Assembly: GCF_020735465.1 (NCBI RefSeq)
Contig: NZ_CP085935.1
Span: 930,001-994,000 of the forward strand
Direction: 5' to 3'
Source of the DNA: Collinsella stercoris DSM 13279
Lineage (GTDB): Bacteria > Actinomycetota > Coriobacteriia > Coriobacteriales > Coriobacteriaceae
DNA: 64,000 nucleotides
Below, piece by piece: positions 8,145 through 17,001 of the stretch. Position 1 is the first letter of the stretch. Every line of letters starts with the position of its first letter. The notes beneath the pieces are model-generated. The model had not been told where the DNA came from. It worked only from the letters and a program-made list of their open reading frames with translations, and searched no databases. The translations under genes were made by a program, and so were the position numbers.

Positions 8145-9050
8145 ATGCCCACGGGAGCGCTCATCGTCCTCGTCTTGCTGCTCGGCATCGCCGCGGGGCT
8201 TTTGCTCGGCGTTACCCTGTACGCGCTTGAGCTGCGTCGCCTGTCGCACAACCTGCGCGAGCGCGATGCGGCGAGCAACGCCCGCTTGAGCTTAAACGCA
8301 CGGCCGCGGGAGCTGCCCGCCCTCGTGGACGCCATCAACGCCGAACTTGACCGCAGCGCCCAGACACGCGTTGCCGCCATGCGCTCCCAACAGGAATTCC
8401 AGCGCGACCTCTCCGCCCTCTCACACGATATCCGCACGCCCCTCGCCGGCGCGAAGGGCTACCTGCAACTTGCCTGCGAGGAGACGGATTCACACCTGCG
8501 CGAGCAGCGGCTCGAAGCCGCCATCGAACGTATCGATCGCACATCCGAGCTCCTCGACGCCCTCTTCTCCTACACCAAGGCAAGTGACCCCGACCTCGCA
8601 CTCGACATGCGCCCCCTGGACATACGTGAGGTGGTTGAGCGCTGCCTCATCGGGCACTACCCCGAGTTCGAGGCACTCGGCTGGGAACCGCGCGTCGAAG
8701 GGGCCGAAACCGCCGTCACCATCGACGCCGATCGGGAGGCGTTGGGCCGCATTATCGAGAACCTTGTGGTGAATGCGCTGCGTCACGGCTCCGACGCGCC
8801 CACGATACGTCTGGGATGCAGCTGCGCCCCCGGAACGGTCCTCGCCATCTCCAATCCCGTCGAAGACCCCCAGGCCATCGATCCCACCCAGCTCTTCGAC
8901 CGGTTCTACCGCGCAGATGCGGCGCGCCAAGGACAGGGGTCGGGCCTCGGACTGGCCACGGCGGCAAAGCTCGCCCGCGCCATGGCCCTCGACCTGCAAG
9001 CGCATATTGAGGACCAGACGCTCACCATCGAAATCGTCACCCGGCGCTAA
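8145..9050 (+). CDS. Sensor histidine kinase with one N-terminal membrane helix
   Basis: The 301-aa kinase starts at ATG 8145 behind GAGGGAGG. Residues 4-28 form a single hydrophobic helix, and there is no extracytoplasmic sensing domain. His94 in LSALSHDIRTPLAG is the phosphorylation site (HisKA). The ATP-binding domain shows the N box IIENLVVNALRHG and the G box GSGLGLATAAKLA. Kinases without a sensor loop that are linked to an ABC transporter usually sense through the transporter itself. The response regulator at 5057 is the likely target. Confidence 0.88.
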   Translation: MPTGALIVLVLLLGIAAGLLLGVTLYALELRRLSHNLRERDAASNARLSLNARPRELPALVDAINAELDRSAQTRVAAMRSQQEFQRDLSALSHDIRTPLAGAKGYLQLACEETDSHLREQRLEAAIERIDRTSELLDALFSYTKASDPDLALDMRPLDIREVVERCLIGHYPEFEALGWEPRVEGAETAVTIDADREALGRIIENLVVNALRHGSDAPTIRLGCSCAPGTVLAISNPVEDPQAIDPTQLFDRFYRADAARQGQGSGLGLATAAKLARAMALDLQAHIEDQTLTIEIVTRR

Positions 9051-9226
9051 GACAAATTATGTGTGGCGCTGAGATTACAGACGACAAGGTTGCTCCCCCT
9101 GCACTTGGCCTGTCATTAGCGACATTGATGCCTCGCGGCCACGATCGAGTATGGGTCCGCGGTACAGACAGGTCGGCATTTGGGCGCTAACGAAAGTCGG
9201 ACTGGCAATACGACGGTCCAGCAAAG

Positions 9227-9535
9227 CTATTTATACTTTCCCTGGAACAGTTCCCCATGCCGCCCCATCCTCACAAACCTGATAGAAGGATTCGTTTTAT
9301 GGGGCTTGTAAAGCACCAGCACGTCAACGGCTCCATCCGATAGATGAAAGTCGATATGCCCATTATAGTTTCCACCAGCATTAACGAGCTCGTGAGCACC
9401 ATACTCTGCGGGTAGAGCACCATCCGATGCAAGCAATTCGAGGGCGCGACTCAATTCACGGGTCACAGCAGGCCATTCCCGTTTCACACGTCGATAATCT
9501 TCCTTAAAAGCGGGCTCAAACTTCAACTCATACAT
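9227..9535 (-). CDS. yafQ: YafQ/RelE-family toxin (mRNA interferase)
   Basis: The 102-aa basic protein has the YafQ layout: MYELKFEPAFKEDYRRVKR, then a central HELVN...YNGHIDFHL, then VLVLYKP and the C-terminal RMGRHGELF. RelE/YafQ toxins cleave mRNA on the ribosome. The gene starts three bases after the antitoxin stop, in the antitoxin-first order usual for this class. The fold and the C-terminal His point to an active enzyme. No interruption is seen. Confidence 0.85.
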   Translation of the reverse strand: MYELKFEPAFKEDYRRVKREWPAVTRELSRALELLASDGALPAEYGAHELVNAGGNYNGHIDFHLSDGAVDVLVLYKPHKTNPSIRFVRMGRHGELFQGKYK

Positions 9536-9538
9536 AGG

Positions 9539-9826
9539 CTACTCGCCATCGAGCCAGCTCATTGCCTCGTTTGCCGTACTGAAGGAGACGGCGTCATCAT
9601 CGATGATCCCGAGCTCTTTGGCCTCCGCTGCGATCATGGCGCGGCGCGTGTGCTCAGAAGGCTCCTCCGCCGTAGGAAGAATCTCAAACGGAATACGCCT
9701 TTGATTGATGAGCTGCTTCACTGCCAAATTGAGGTAGCCATTGAACGTAAGTCCCATCGATTTAAGGAGATCGGTCGCCTCGCTCTTATCGGCCTCCTCG
9801 AAGCGCGTGGTTGAAGCCGTAACCAT
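9539..9826 (-). CDS. dinJ: RelB/DinJ-family antitoxin
   Basis: The 95-aa protein has a ribbon-helix-helix N-terminus (ATTRFEEADKSEATDLLKSMGLTFNGYLNLAVKQLINQRRIPFEI) followed by an acidic toxin-binding tail. It starts at ATG 9826 behind GAGGAGG. RelB/DinJ proteins dimerise, bind their own operator and neutralise the toxin encoded just downstream. The upstream AT-rich stretch (9840-9910) contains ATAGCAAT and a near-complement AATGCTAT about 20 bases apart, plus a TTGACA, which could be operator and promoter. Confidence 0.85.
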   Translation of the reverse strand: MVTASTTRFEEADKSEATDLLKSMGLTFNGYLNLAVKQLINQRRIPFEILPTAEEPSEHTRRAMIAAEAKELGIIDDDAVSFSTANEAMSWLDGE

Positions 9827-10044
9827 AATGCCTCCTCATACCTAGATGAACTCTGGCGTATTCATAATAGCATTGGTGTCAATACGTTTCAGATTGCTAT
9901 CCATGTACTTCCTTTCTCATTCATATACCACCTCAGAGAATCCCAAAGCAAACGGCCGCACACCCGAAAGACCGACCCGAATGGGAAGTCATTCCAGATG
10001 CGCGGCCGTCTATCAAGCGGCGTTCACGCAGCCAGCCGTTTTAC

Positions 10045-11313
10045 TTACGCCACCTGATGGCGGCTCCACGCAAACCATGCCACCGGGACGCCCACGACCA
10101 TGAGCGCGCAATACACGAGCGCCGCCATGCCGATGAGGTCGATCACGATCGGACCCAGCGGATAGGAGAACAGCTCCGCGAACACGACGAAGGGAGACTG
10201 GATGTTTCCCATGGGAAACAGCGTGAAAATGTGGTTCAGCAGCCCAGAACCGCCTGTGGGCAGCATGCCGCTCACGAACAGGATCGCCACGTCGGTCACG
10301 ATGATGGCGAGCGTCGAGGACAGGCACGCCGAAAGCGCGAGCGTGAAGGCGACCATACCGATCGTGATCAGGTAGAAGATGCCGATGAACATCGCGCACG
10401 CCTGGACCATGGTGAGCGAATACGGCGAGATGAGCGCGTAATTTTGGATGGGAAGCGCCGCGCCCTCCGCCCCGTAGAACACGAGCGACACGCCGCAGAT
10501 GATCGCCGCCCCGACCACGAACAGCGCCGTGGTATACAGGAGCGCCACGAGGAGTTTGGCCGCCACGAGCCTGCCGCGTCCATAGCGGGCGGAAAGCAGC
10601 ACGGCGTCGGTGCCATCGCGATACTCGCCGGCGAACAGGGGCGTCACCGTCACGCATGCGGCAAAGGCCACGAGCACCAAAAACGCGCCGCAATCGAGGA
10701 TGTTGTCCCAACCGCCGGCCCAACCGTAGGCCAAAGGCTCGGAAACGCCCGCCTCCTTTTCGGTCCAATAGGCACGCTCGGCATCGCTGTACACCCACCT
10801 ACCGTCCATGCCCTCGTCGAGCGTCGTTTGCAGGCTGTCGGCCAGCGCGCCGTAGAAATCAAGCGCCATCTCGGGAGTGACGCGTGAGGCGTACTGGTAG
10901 GGTTCCTGACCGCTGACTGCCCAGGGCTTGAGGATGGTCACATAGTACGGGTCGTAAAGCTCCAAGCGCGTCGCCTCATCATAGGCGTCCGCCGTCGCCT
11001 CGTACGCGGCCGCACCGGACATCTCCGCCAGTTCCTCGGGGTCGAGCTTCTCGTAGGCGATGTCCTGGTAATGCGCGATATCGGCGGCAACTCGCTCGGG
11101 CGTGAGCTCGCCGGCATGGACCTCGGCGACCTCCCGACGGTGCGCAATCGCCGCCGGACCCGAGAGAATCTCGCCGATATTGCCCTCCGTCTTGGCCTGA
11201 ACGACATTGAGCGTCATGACGACAAGCAGCATCGCGATCACGCCGAGGTTCACCGCCACCGCCACGCGGCGGGTGAGCATCTTCTTGAGTTCGAACTTGA
11301 TCAGGCTACGCAT
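10045..11313 (-). CDS. ABC-2 type permease with a large extracytoplasmic loop
   Basis: The 422-aa protein starts at ATG 11313 (MRSLIKFELKKMLTRR) with GGAGG eight bases upstream. One helix at about residues 19-37 is followed by a long soluble region (about 45-210, rich in Glu/Asp/Tyr) and then five or six hydrophobic segments. This matches ABC2_membrane permeases of bacteriocin- or antibiotic-type exporters. Its first bases overlap the stop of the ATPase gene, so the two are translationally coupled. Confidence 0.82.
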   Translation of the reverse strand: MRSLIKFELKKMLTRRVAVAVNLGVIAMLLVVMTLNVVQAKTEGNIGEILSGPAAIAHRREVAEVHAGELTPERVAADIAHYQDIAYEKLDPEELAEMSGAAAYEATADAYDEATRLELYDPYYVTILKPWAVSGQEPYQYASRVTPEMALDFYGALADSLQTTLDEGMDGRWVYSDAERAYWTEKEAGVSEPLAYGWAGGWDNILDCGAFLVLVAFAACVTVTPLFAGEYRDGTDAVLLSARYGRGRLVAAKLLVALLYTTALFVVGAAIICGVSLVFYGAEGAALPIQNYALISPYSLTMVQACAMFIGIFYLITIGMVAFTLALSACLSSTLAIIVTDVAILFVSGMLPTGGSGLLNHIFTLFPMGNIQSPFVVFAELFSYPLGPIVIDLIGMAALVYCALMVVGVPVAWFAWSRHQVA

Positions 11314-12346
11314 TGCGGCCACCTCCAAAATGGGAACCCCGACGACCGGATACGCGGTTCGCACGCGAGCCGCCACCCCGCCCCGCCGATGCGGATGAGG
11401 TGCCCGATACGCCCGCGTCGCTCGTCGCGCCCGAGCCACCCGTCACGCCCGGGGCATCTATCGCGCTCGCATTTCCCGTCTCATCAAACACACGCAGATA
11501 CAGGTCCTCGAGTGTCGGTGCCACGGGCGTTGCCGCAAGCTCGGGAGCCGGGGCGCCGTCGGACAAGAAGCGCACCAGCGCCGTGCCATCGTCCGCGTAA
11601 TGCACGTTCACCACCGACAGGCGCTCGGCGAGCGCGTCAGCCTCGCGCACGGGCACGCGCGCCTGCCACACACAGCCCTCGATACCGCGGACCACCTCGG
11701 CCGGGCTGCCCTGCATGATGAACGAACCCGCTCGCATCATGAGGATGCTGTCGGCGATGTACTCGACGTCAGACACGATATGCGTGGACAGCAGGACCAC
11801 CTTATTGGTGGCGAAACTCGCAATCAGATTGCGGAAACGCACGCGCTCCTTGGGGTCGAGGCCCGCCGTGGGCTCGTCGAGCACGAGCACCGCGGGGTCG
11901 TTGAGTACCGCTTGGGCGATACCGAGCCGCTGCTTCATGCCGCCCGAGAACGTGCGGATGCGCCGACGCTCCTCGCCGGCAAGTCCCACGCGGTCGAGCA
12001 GCTCAAGCGAGCGTCCGCGCGCCTCGCGGGCATCGATGCCCTTGAGCGCTGCCATGTACTCCATGAAATCGAGCGCCGTGAACTCCGGGTAATAGCCGAA
12101 GTCCTGCGGCAGGTAGCCCAGGCGGGCGCGGTACGCCTCGCCCAGCTCCGCGATGGAGCGGCCATCCAAGCGAACCTCGCCGGAGGTCGGACGAAGAATG
12201 CCGCAGATCATGCGCATGATGGTCGTCTTGCCGGCACCGTTCGCGCCGAGCAGGCCGTACACGCCGGGGCGCAGGCGCGCGCTCACCCGGTCGACGGCGA
12301 TCTTCGCCTCGTATTGCTTAGTCAGCCGGTCAAGCTCAAGTTCCAT
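11306..12346 (-). CDS. ABC transporter ATP-binding protein with a low-complexity C-terminal tail
   Basis: The 346-aa protein starts at ATG 12346 behind AAAGGGG. It shows Walker A GANGAGKTT, signature TFSGGMKQRLGIA, Walker B VLVLDEPTAGLDPKE and the switch His in LLSTHIVSD. It belongs to the BcrA/drug-exporter branch. The last 60 or so residues are Gly/Ser/Ala/Arg rich (GATSDAGVSGTSSASAGRGG) and are not part of the ABC fold. It overlaps the permease gene by 8 bp. Possible control by the sigma factor at 13722 is inferred from position only. Confidence 0.85.
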   Translation of the reverse strand: MELELDRLTKQYEAKIAVDRVSARLRPGVYGLLGANGAGKTTIMRMICGILRPTSGEVRLDGRSIAELGEAYRARLGYLPQDFGYYPEFTALDFMEYMAALKGIDAREARGRSLELLDRVGLAGEERRRIRTFSGGMKQRLGIAQAVLNDPAVLVLDEPTAGLDPKERVRFRNLIASFATNKVVLLSTHIVSDVEYIADSILMMRAGSFIMQGSPAEVVRGIEGCVWQARVPVREADALAERLSVVNVHYADDGTALVRFLSDGAPAPELAATPVAPTLEDLYLRVFDETGNASAIDAPGVTGGSGATSDAGVSGTSSASAGRGGGSRANRVSGRRGSHFGGGRNA

Positions 12347-12732
12347 GACCGTCCCCTTTCGTTGGGTCGTTTTTTCGAATGACGAGATAGATGAATAGCG
12401 GGATGGATGGATGGATGACGTGATGGATGCATGGCGAGATGTCCAAGGATTGCGAGCATGGTGCGAGATGTGGATTTGCCTGGCAGGCCTGTGCCAAAAG
12501 ACGGACGCCATGCCGTGCACCAGAAGACAAGGGCCGCAGGCGTAGCCGTATGGCACTTGGATGACGCGCCCACCATGCACATACCGCGCACCGACGCGCA
12601 TCAAGCAAGCCTCCGAGCGATCAGAGCCATGTCGCATTGCCAGACACGTGCCAAGCTCCGTCAGCCCAACCGCTAGCGTTAAGCAGACACCGCGCTTGCG
12701 CGCTGACAAGATACGCGTGGGCGCAAACCCCT
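12347..12732. other. Spacer with a GATGGATG simple repeat
   Basis: These 386 bases separate the ABC ATPase from the membrane protein gene upstream. Around 12398-12432 the sequence GGATGGATGGATGGATG and variants repeat with a 4-bp period, a likely slippage site. No gene, terminator or strong promoter was recognised. Confidence 0.4.
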
Positions 12733-13728
12733 TTACGCGCGGCTCGCCTGCGCGCCCGCCACGAAGCCGCTCGCGCTGGCGACGATCCACGCCCGCACCT
12801 CGACGGATAGCCACGCGGCCGAGCCCACGCACGCAAGAGCCCACAACCAAAGCGCCGTAGACGCGTATGCCCCCGGTGCAGCCTGATAGAACACGACGGA
12901 AATCGCCACGACTCCGGCCGACCACGCAACCGCCGCCGTGCGCGCATCGCAGCTCGCCACGCGTCGAGCGCACGTGAGCCCTCCCGCGCATGTGACCAGA
13001 TACGGCGCACCCATCCACAGCAGGCAACGTAAGGCGTCAACGCCGGCGGCACCCAGCGAGCAGCCGGCAACCGCCAAGATCGCGACACTCCCCATGCCCA
13101 TCGCGAACATGCGCGCCAGCACCACCGCGACGGCGTTGAAGCGACACGAGCTCTCGAGTTCCGCCATGCCGAACCCACGCGACCGCATGACGTTTGCCAG
13201 GCAGATGAGTGCCAGCAACGAACCGGCGGCGGAGAACAGCTGCGGAAGCGCATGGGTGCCGAGCACGTTCGCCCCCGCCGCCACGATCAACGCCACGCCG
13301 GCGAGACCCGCCCACGTAGAACGCGGGATAAAGCGCAGTTGCGCGCGGGCAAAGGACCGTATCAACGCACGGTCATCCACCGGCGCACCCCGCATCTGCT
13401 CGACTTCGCGTTCGCACGCACTCACGCACGCTGCGATGAGGTCATCGCGCGCATCGCCCTGGGACGCGCGCAGCTCATCGCGCTCCGCTGCGTACAACGC
13501 GCGCACATCGCACTCGAGCGATCGGGGGCCGTCGCCCGAGTCGGGCGCATCGCCCGCCTCAAGCGCTTTGTCATCGCACGCGCATGTCCCATCAGAGCTC
13601 CGCCTCAGGGGCACATCCCCTTTGCAGCGTCCGCGGCGATCGGACTGAAACTCCTCGGAACCCTCGAACCGTGAGTCGTCCTCGGTCTTTGCACGACTCT
13701 CCGCACCTCGATGAGCCCTTGCTACCAT
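12733..13728 (-). CDS. Membrane protein next to an ECF sigma factor, possible anti-sigma factor
   Basis: The protein is up to 331 aa, from ATG 13728, which overlaps the sigma gene stop by 7 bases. Residues 1-140 are hydrophilic and contain several Cys (CACDDK, CDVRAL, CVSACERE). The remainder has about six hydrophobic segments in three pairs. A soluble N-terminus followed by membrane helices, and translational coupling to a sigma gene, are what anti-sigma factors show. I see no canonical zinc-binding HxxxCxxC motif. The function is inferred from context. Confidence 0.6.
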   Translation of the reverse strand: MVARAHRGAESRAKTEDDSRFEGSEEFQSDRRGRCKGDVPLRRSSDGTCACDDKALEAGDAPDSGDGPRSLECDVRALYAAERDELRASQGDARDDLIAACVSACEREVEQMRGAPVDDRALIRSFARAQLRFIPRSTWAGLAGVALIVAAGANVLGTHALPQLFSAAGSLLALICLANVMRSRGFGMAELESSCRFNAVAVVLARMFAMGMGSVAILAVAGCSLGAAGVDALRCLLWMGAPYLVTCAGGLTCARRVASCDARTAAVAWSAGVVAISVVFYQAAPGAYASTALWLWALACVGSAAWLSVEVRAWIVASASGFVAGAQASRA

Positions 13729-14267
13729 GATTCCTCCCCTCCTACATCCATCTGCGCACGCAGCGCCGCGAGCGCCGCGTCTACGCGCCTTCGCGCGGCG
13801 AATCGGCTGATCCCCAGCACGCGCGCGATGTCCACCAGCTTGAGCTCCTGATCGAACCGCAACTCAAGCACCTCCCGCATGTCCGCCGACAACGAGGCGA
13901 GTGCGCGGCGCAAGGCAACCGCCTCGCCGATGGCCTCGCCATAGGCCCCGCCGGGATTCCTCGGGCTCTCGGGAGCCGCAAGCACGTCCTCGGCCGGCAG
14001 CTCCACGCACGACCGCGGTCGCGCACGGTCGAAATCGATGCAGACGTTGCGCGCGATGGTAAGCAGATACGCGAGCGGTTTGCCCGCATCGCGATATCGA
14101 TCGGCCGTGCGCACGAATCGCAAGAAGACCTCTTGCGTGGCGTCTTGCGCCTCATCGATGGTTTGCGTGTGCCGACGGCAGTACACGAGCACGTCGTCGT
14201 AATGAGTCTCGACCACACGCTTCACATCCACTTGGCCGAGGCCGCGGGCCCTAAAAGCCACGCACAT
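13722..14267 (-). CDS. ECF-type sigma-70 family RNA polymerase sigma factor
   Basis: The protein is about 181 aa. Region 2 is VVETHYDDVLVYCRRHTQTIDEAQDATQEVFLRFVRTADRYRDAGKPLAYLLTIARNVCIDF. Region 4 is ALASLSADMREVLELRFDQELKLVDIARVLGISRFAARRRVDAALAALR, with a clear helix-turn-helix. ATG 14267 is very close to its AAAGGAGG; the GTG two codons later (14261) has better spacing and may be the true start. It heads a minus-strand cluster with a membrane protein and an ABC transporter, which may be its regulon. Confidence 0.85.
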   Translation of the reverse strand: MCVAFRARGLGQVDVKRVVETHYDDVLVYCRRHTQTIDEAQDATQEVFLRFVRTADRYRDAGKPLAYLLTIARNVCIDFDRARPRSCVELPAEDVLAAPESPRNPGGAYGEAIGEAVALRRALASLSADMREVLELRFDQELKLVDIARVLGISRFAARRRVDAALAALRAQMDVGGEESW

Positions 14268-14520
14268 CACCTCCTTTCGCCCTCTATAACGGAGCGGATT
14301 CCCGCAATGAGCGCCTACACACAGTTTCTTCACAGTCTGACAAAGCGGTCCTGCTCGAAAAGGCAACCCGACCCGGCAAAGCAACCATGCCCGTCAAGGT
14401 AACCATGCCCGGCGGCGCAACCCAGCCCGTCACGACAGGGCGGTCTGAAAAGGCAACGCAACCCGGCAGCGCAAGCGCCCCGCCGTCCGTTTCGGCACCG
14501 ATGCCCCTCGTCGCATGCGC

Positions 14521-14584
14521 AAAGGGTCGCATAACTGGAAAAACTTCTCGAAAGTGAGAAGTTTTTCCAGTTATGCGACCCTTT
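14521..14584. repeat. 29-bp perfect hairpin
   Basis: Bases 14521-14549 are exactly complementary to 14556-14584 around the 6-nt loop GAAAGT. The stem reads AAAGGGTCGCATAACTGG and onward, and is AT-richer than its surroundings. Such a long perfect stem is rare for a terminator and no U-tract is needed to explain it. It lies in the spacer between the sigma gene (upstream side) and nfo. Confidence 0.7.
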
Positions 14585-14620
14585 TGCAAGCAGCGCAACT
14601 CGAACGGGGCCGGGCGAAAC

Positions 14621-14712
14621 CGGCCCAACACACGGTCCGGTCCCCAGCGCACAGCCCGGCCCAACACACGGTCCGGTCCCCAGCGCACAGCCCGGCCCAA
14701 CACACGGTTCGG
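14621..14712. repeat. 36-bp tandem repeat, two perfect units and a partial third
   Basis: Units 14621-14656 and 14657-14692 are identical (CGGCCCAACACACGGTCCGG then TCCCCAGCGCACAGCC). A third begins at 14693 and decays. The rest of the spacer, 14268-14480, holds looser repeats of AACCCGGCA and CATGCCCG phrases. No gene is supported between 14268 and 14765. Confidence 0.7.
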
Positions 14713-14765
14713 CCCCCGGCACGGCTCCCAGCACGCACCCCGGTCCCCGGCACGCACCCCAGCCG

Positions 14766-15641
14766 CTACTCCACCAGCCCTCGCAGGTAGGAGATCTCCT
14801 GCGCGTACCCAGCCAAATCGTCGTGAGGCGTCTCCAAAATGAACGGCAAATCGCGAAGTGCCGGGTGCGTCACAATGGCGCGCAGCACATGCTCGCCGCC
14901 GCCCAACTCGGGATTGCCCAGATAGCCGCCGCCGATGACCTCGTGACGGTCCTTGTGGGCACCGCAGGGATTCTTGGAGTCGTTGATGTGCACGGCTTTG
15001 AGGCGATCGAGTCCCACCACGCGGTCGAACTCGGCCAGAACGCCGTCAAGGTCGTGCACGATGTCGTACCCGCCGTCGGAAACATGACAGGTATCCAGGC
15101 ACACGCCGAGCATGTCGCTCGCCGCAAGCTCGGGCCGTCGCGCGGCCACCCCCTCGATGATGCGCGCGAGCTCCTCGAAGGTCCGGCCCACCTCGGTGCC
15201 CTTACCCGCCATCGTCTCGAGCAGCACACACGTGCACTGCCCCTCGAACATCACCTGGCACAAGGTGTCGACGATGAGCTCGATGCCGGTGTCGACCCCC
15301 TGCCCCACGTGCGCCCCGGGATGAAAGTTGTAGTACTGCCCCGGCAACGCCTCCATGCGCTGCAGGTCCTCGGCCATCGCCTCGAGTGCGAACTCGCGCG
15401 CCCGCTCCTTGGCCGAGCACGGGTTGTACGTGTAGGGCGCGTGCGCCACCAAACGGCCGAACCCATCCTCATCCAGAATGCGTTGCAGTCCCGCCACATC
15501 ATCGAGGTCGAGCGGCTTGGCGTTGCCGCCGCGTGGGTTACGCGTGAAAAAGGCGAAGGTGTTCGCGCCGATGGACCGCGCGGTCTCGCCCATGGCGGCG
15601 TAGCCCTTGGTGGTGGATAGATGACAGCCGATGGTCAGCAT
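14766..15641 (-). CDS. nfo: Endonuclease IV (AP endonuclease)
   Basis: The 291-aa TIM-barrel enzyme starts at ATG 15641 (MLTIGCHLSTTKGYAAMGE) behind AGGAGG. It cleaves the phosphodiester 5' of abasic sites in base excision repair, using three zinc ions. Family signatures are present: GANTFAFFTRNPRG, YNFHPGAHVG (metal His), LLETMAGKGTEVG (metal Glu), GVCLDTCHVSDGGYD (metal Asp/His), HINDSKNPCGAHKDRHEVIGGGYLG and LETPHDD near the C-terminus. Its length is normal for the family. No break is seen. Confidence 0.93.
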   Translation of the reverse strand: MLTIGCHLSTTKGYAAMGETARSIGANTFAFFTRNPRGGNAKPLDLDDVAGLQRILDEDGFGRLVAHAPYTYNPCSAKERAREFALEAMAEDLQRMEALPGQYYNFHPGAHVGQGVDTGIELIVDTLCQVMFEGQCTCVLLETMAGKGTEVGRTFEELARIIEGVAARRPELAASDMLGVCLDTCHVSDGGYDIVHDLDGVLAEFDRVVGLDRLKAVHINDSKNPCGAHKDRHEVIGGGYLGNPELGGGEHVLRAIVTHPALRDLPFILETPHDDLAGYAQEISYLRGLVE

Positions 15642-16124
15642 AGACCCTCCTGAAATGTTCGATGGGCAGGTGAGAGGCATTGGACGGGCAGAAATGAGGC
15701 AGACAGAAGAATTGACTGGGCAGGTGTGGGCGGGCAAACGAATTGACTGGGCGGGTATGGTCAGACAGACAAATTGGACGGACAAACTTGGGCCGGCAGG
15801 CGCGATTGAGCCGCTGTAAACACCCTCCACCCAAACCGTCCGCCCACGCTGCGCCGGCTGCCCCTACTCAAACTCGATATCCCCATGCGCAGAACCCAAA
15901 CCTTCCGCCAAACTGCGCCGGCCGCTCCCAGTCTGCCATTGGAGCCCGGACATTGGAACCCGGGCGATCGGCAGGGACGGCTGGCGCTTAACAGGCCATG
16001 GGAACGGGGCGCTATAGGCAAGAGGGCCAACGTTGAAATCCGGTGCGAATTGCAAAAGACGACGAAAGCAGCCACCAGGGGCGCACCGCGGGACCTTGAG
16101 CGAACAAACCTACGCGATGCCCTC
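15642..16124. repeat. Spacer with degenerate repeats upstream of nfo
   Basis: From about 15660 to 15800 the phrase AATTGACTGGGCRGGT and variants of GGACGGRCARA recur every 30-40 bases. Around 15850-15930 two loosely related copies of TGCGCCGGCNGCYCC appear. I see no gene or clear promoter here. Confidence 0.4.
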
Positions 16125-16640
16125 TCAGGCCACAGCGTCCTCCGGCTCGACCAGGCCGCCGGCGGGGAGCTCCGTCTTCTCATCGCCGCGCACGAGCACG
16201 ACCCCCGTGACCTCGGGCGCGTCGTCGGTGGTCAGCACAAACTGGTACAAGGTGAAATCCATCGTGGTGGGCGTGCCCTCCTCGGGCTGAACCATGGTCA
16301 ACGTGAGGACGCCATCGGCGAACTCGACGCTCTCGACCGCGGGCTCGGGAATGGAGGAGCCGGCGACCTGCACCTGAACCGAACCGTCCTCGTGCTGAGT
16401 CCAGCAGTCTCCGGGATTGGCAGAGCCCTCCTCGCCCTCGATGTTCATGAACGGGGCCTCGGCGTCGAGCCGCGCCTCCCAAGCACCGGAAACCGAGGCA
16501 GGCGTGGACGATGCAGAACCAGCCGCCTGCGAGCCGGACGGCATGGACCCGGCAGGCGTACCGGACGTGCAGCCGGCAAACAGCAGGGTCGCGGCGGCGG
16601 CAAGAACGCAACGGCGGGTGAGATGGAGTTCGCGTCTCAT
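16125..16640 (-). CDS. Secreted lipoprotein of unknown function
   Basis: The 171-aa protein starts at ATG 16640 (MRRELHLTRR). It has a basic N-region, a hydrophobic core and the lipobox LLFAGC, so it should be lipid-anchored at Cys25 after cleavage. A Ser/Gly/Ala linker (about 26-55) precedes a compact domain with EDGSVQVQVAGSS, VESVEFADGVLTLTMVQPEEGTPTTMDFTLYQFVL and VVLVRGDEKTELPAGGLVEPED. I do not recognise the domain; similar small lipoproteins occur across Coriobacteriia-type genomes. Confidence 0.7.
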   Translation of the reverse strand: MRRELHLTRRCVLAAAATLLFAGCTSGTPAGSMPSGSQAAGSASSTPASVSGAWEARLDAEAPFMNIEGEEGSANPGDCWTQHEDGSVQVQVAGSSIPEPAVESVEFADGVLTLTMVQPEEGTPTTMDFTLYQFVLTTDDAPEVTGVVLVRGDEKTELPAGGLVEPEDAVA

Positions 16641-17001
16641 GGGAATCCCTTCATCGGTGAATGACATGATGATTGTGCCCCATAGCACCCAAGGCGAACG
16701 CCTCTTCGCAATCAGCACAGAACAAGGCATCGCGTTGACAGACGATACAGGCTCCGAACGGACGGCCGAGACGCCGGCGGACGGCCGAGACGCCGCGGGC
16801 GCAATGAAGATGCGTAACAAACGGTCAAGGGGCCGGGCGAGCGTCCAAATCGCCGTGCGGGCGATGGAAGCACCTGATGGGTGGTCAAGGTGCCAGATGG
16901 GCAGTTAGGGCCAGGCAGACATATAGTCACGGCTCCAAACCGGCGAGCAACCAAGGCAATGAGACATCGGGCAGGCGCTCAACGCGTCAAACGGGCAAGT
17001 T
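16641..17001. other. Spacer without recognised genes
   Basis: A short direct repeat (GGACGGCCGAGACGCCGGC followed by GGACGGCCGAGACGCCGCG) is visible at about 16758-16797. Otherwise the 361 bases show no start signals, hairpins or conserved sites that I can support. Confidence 0.35.

Noticed and set aside
14621..14712. Possible CRISPR array (36-bp units)
   Set aside because: Units are contiguous, with no spacers between them.
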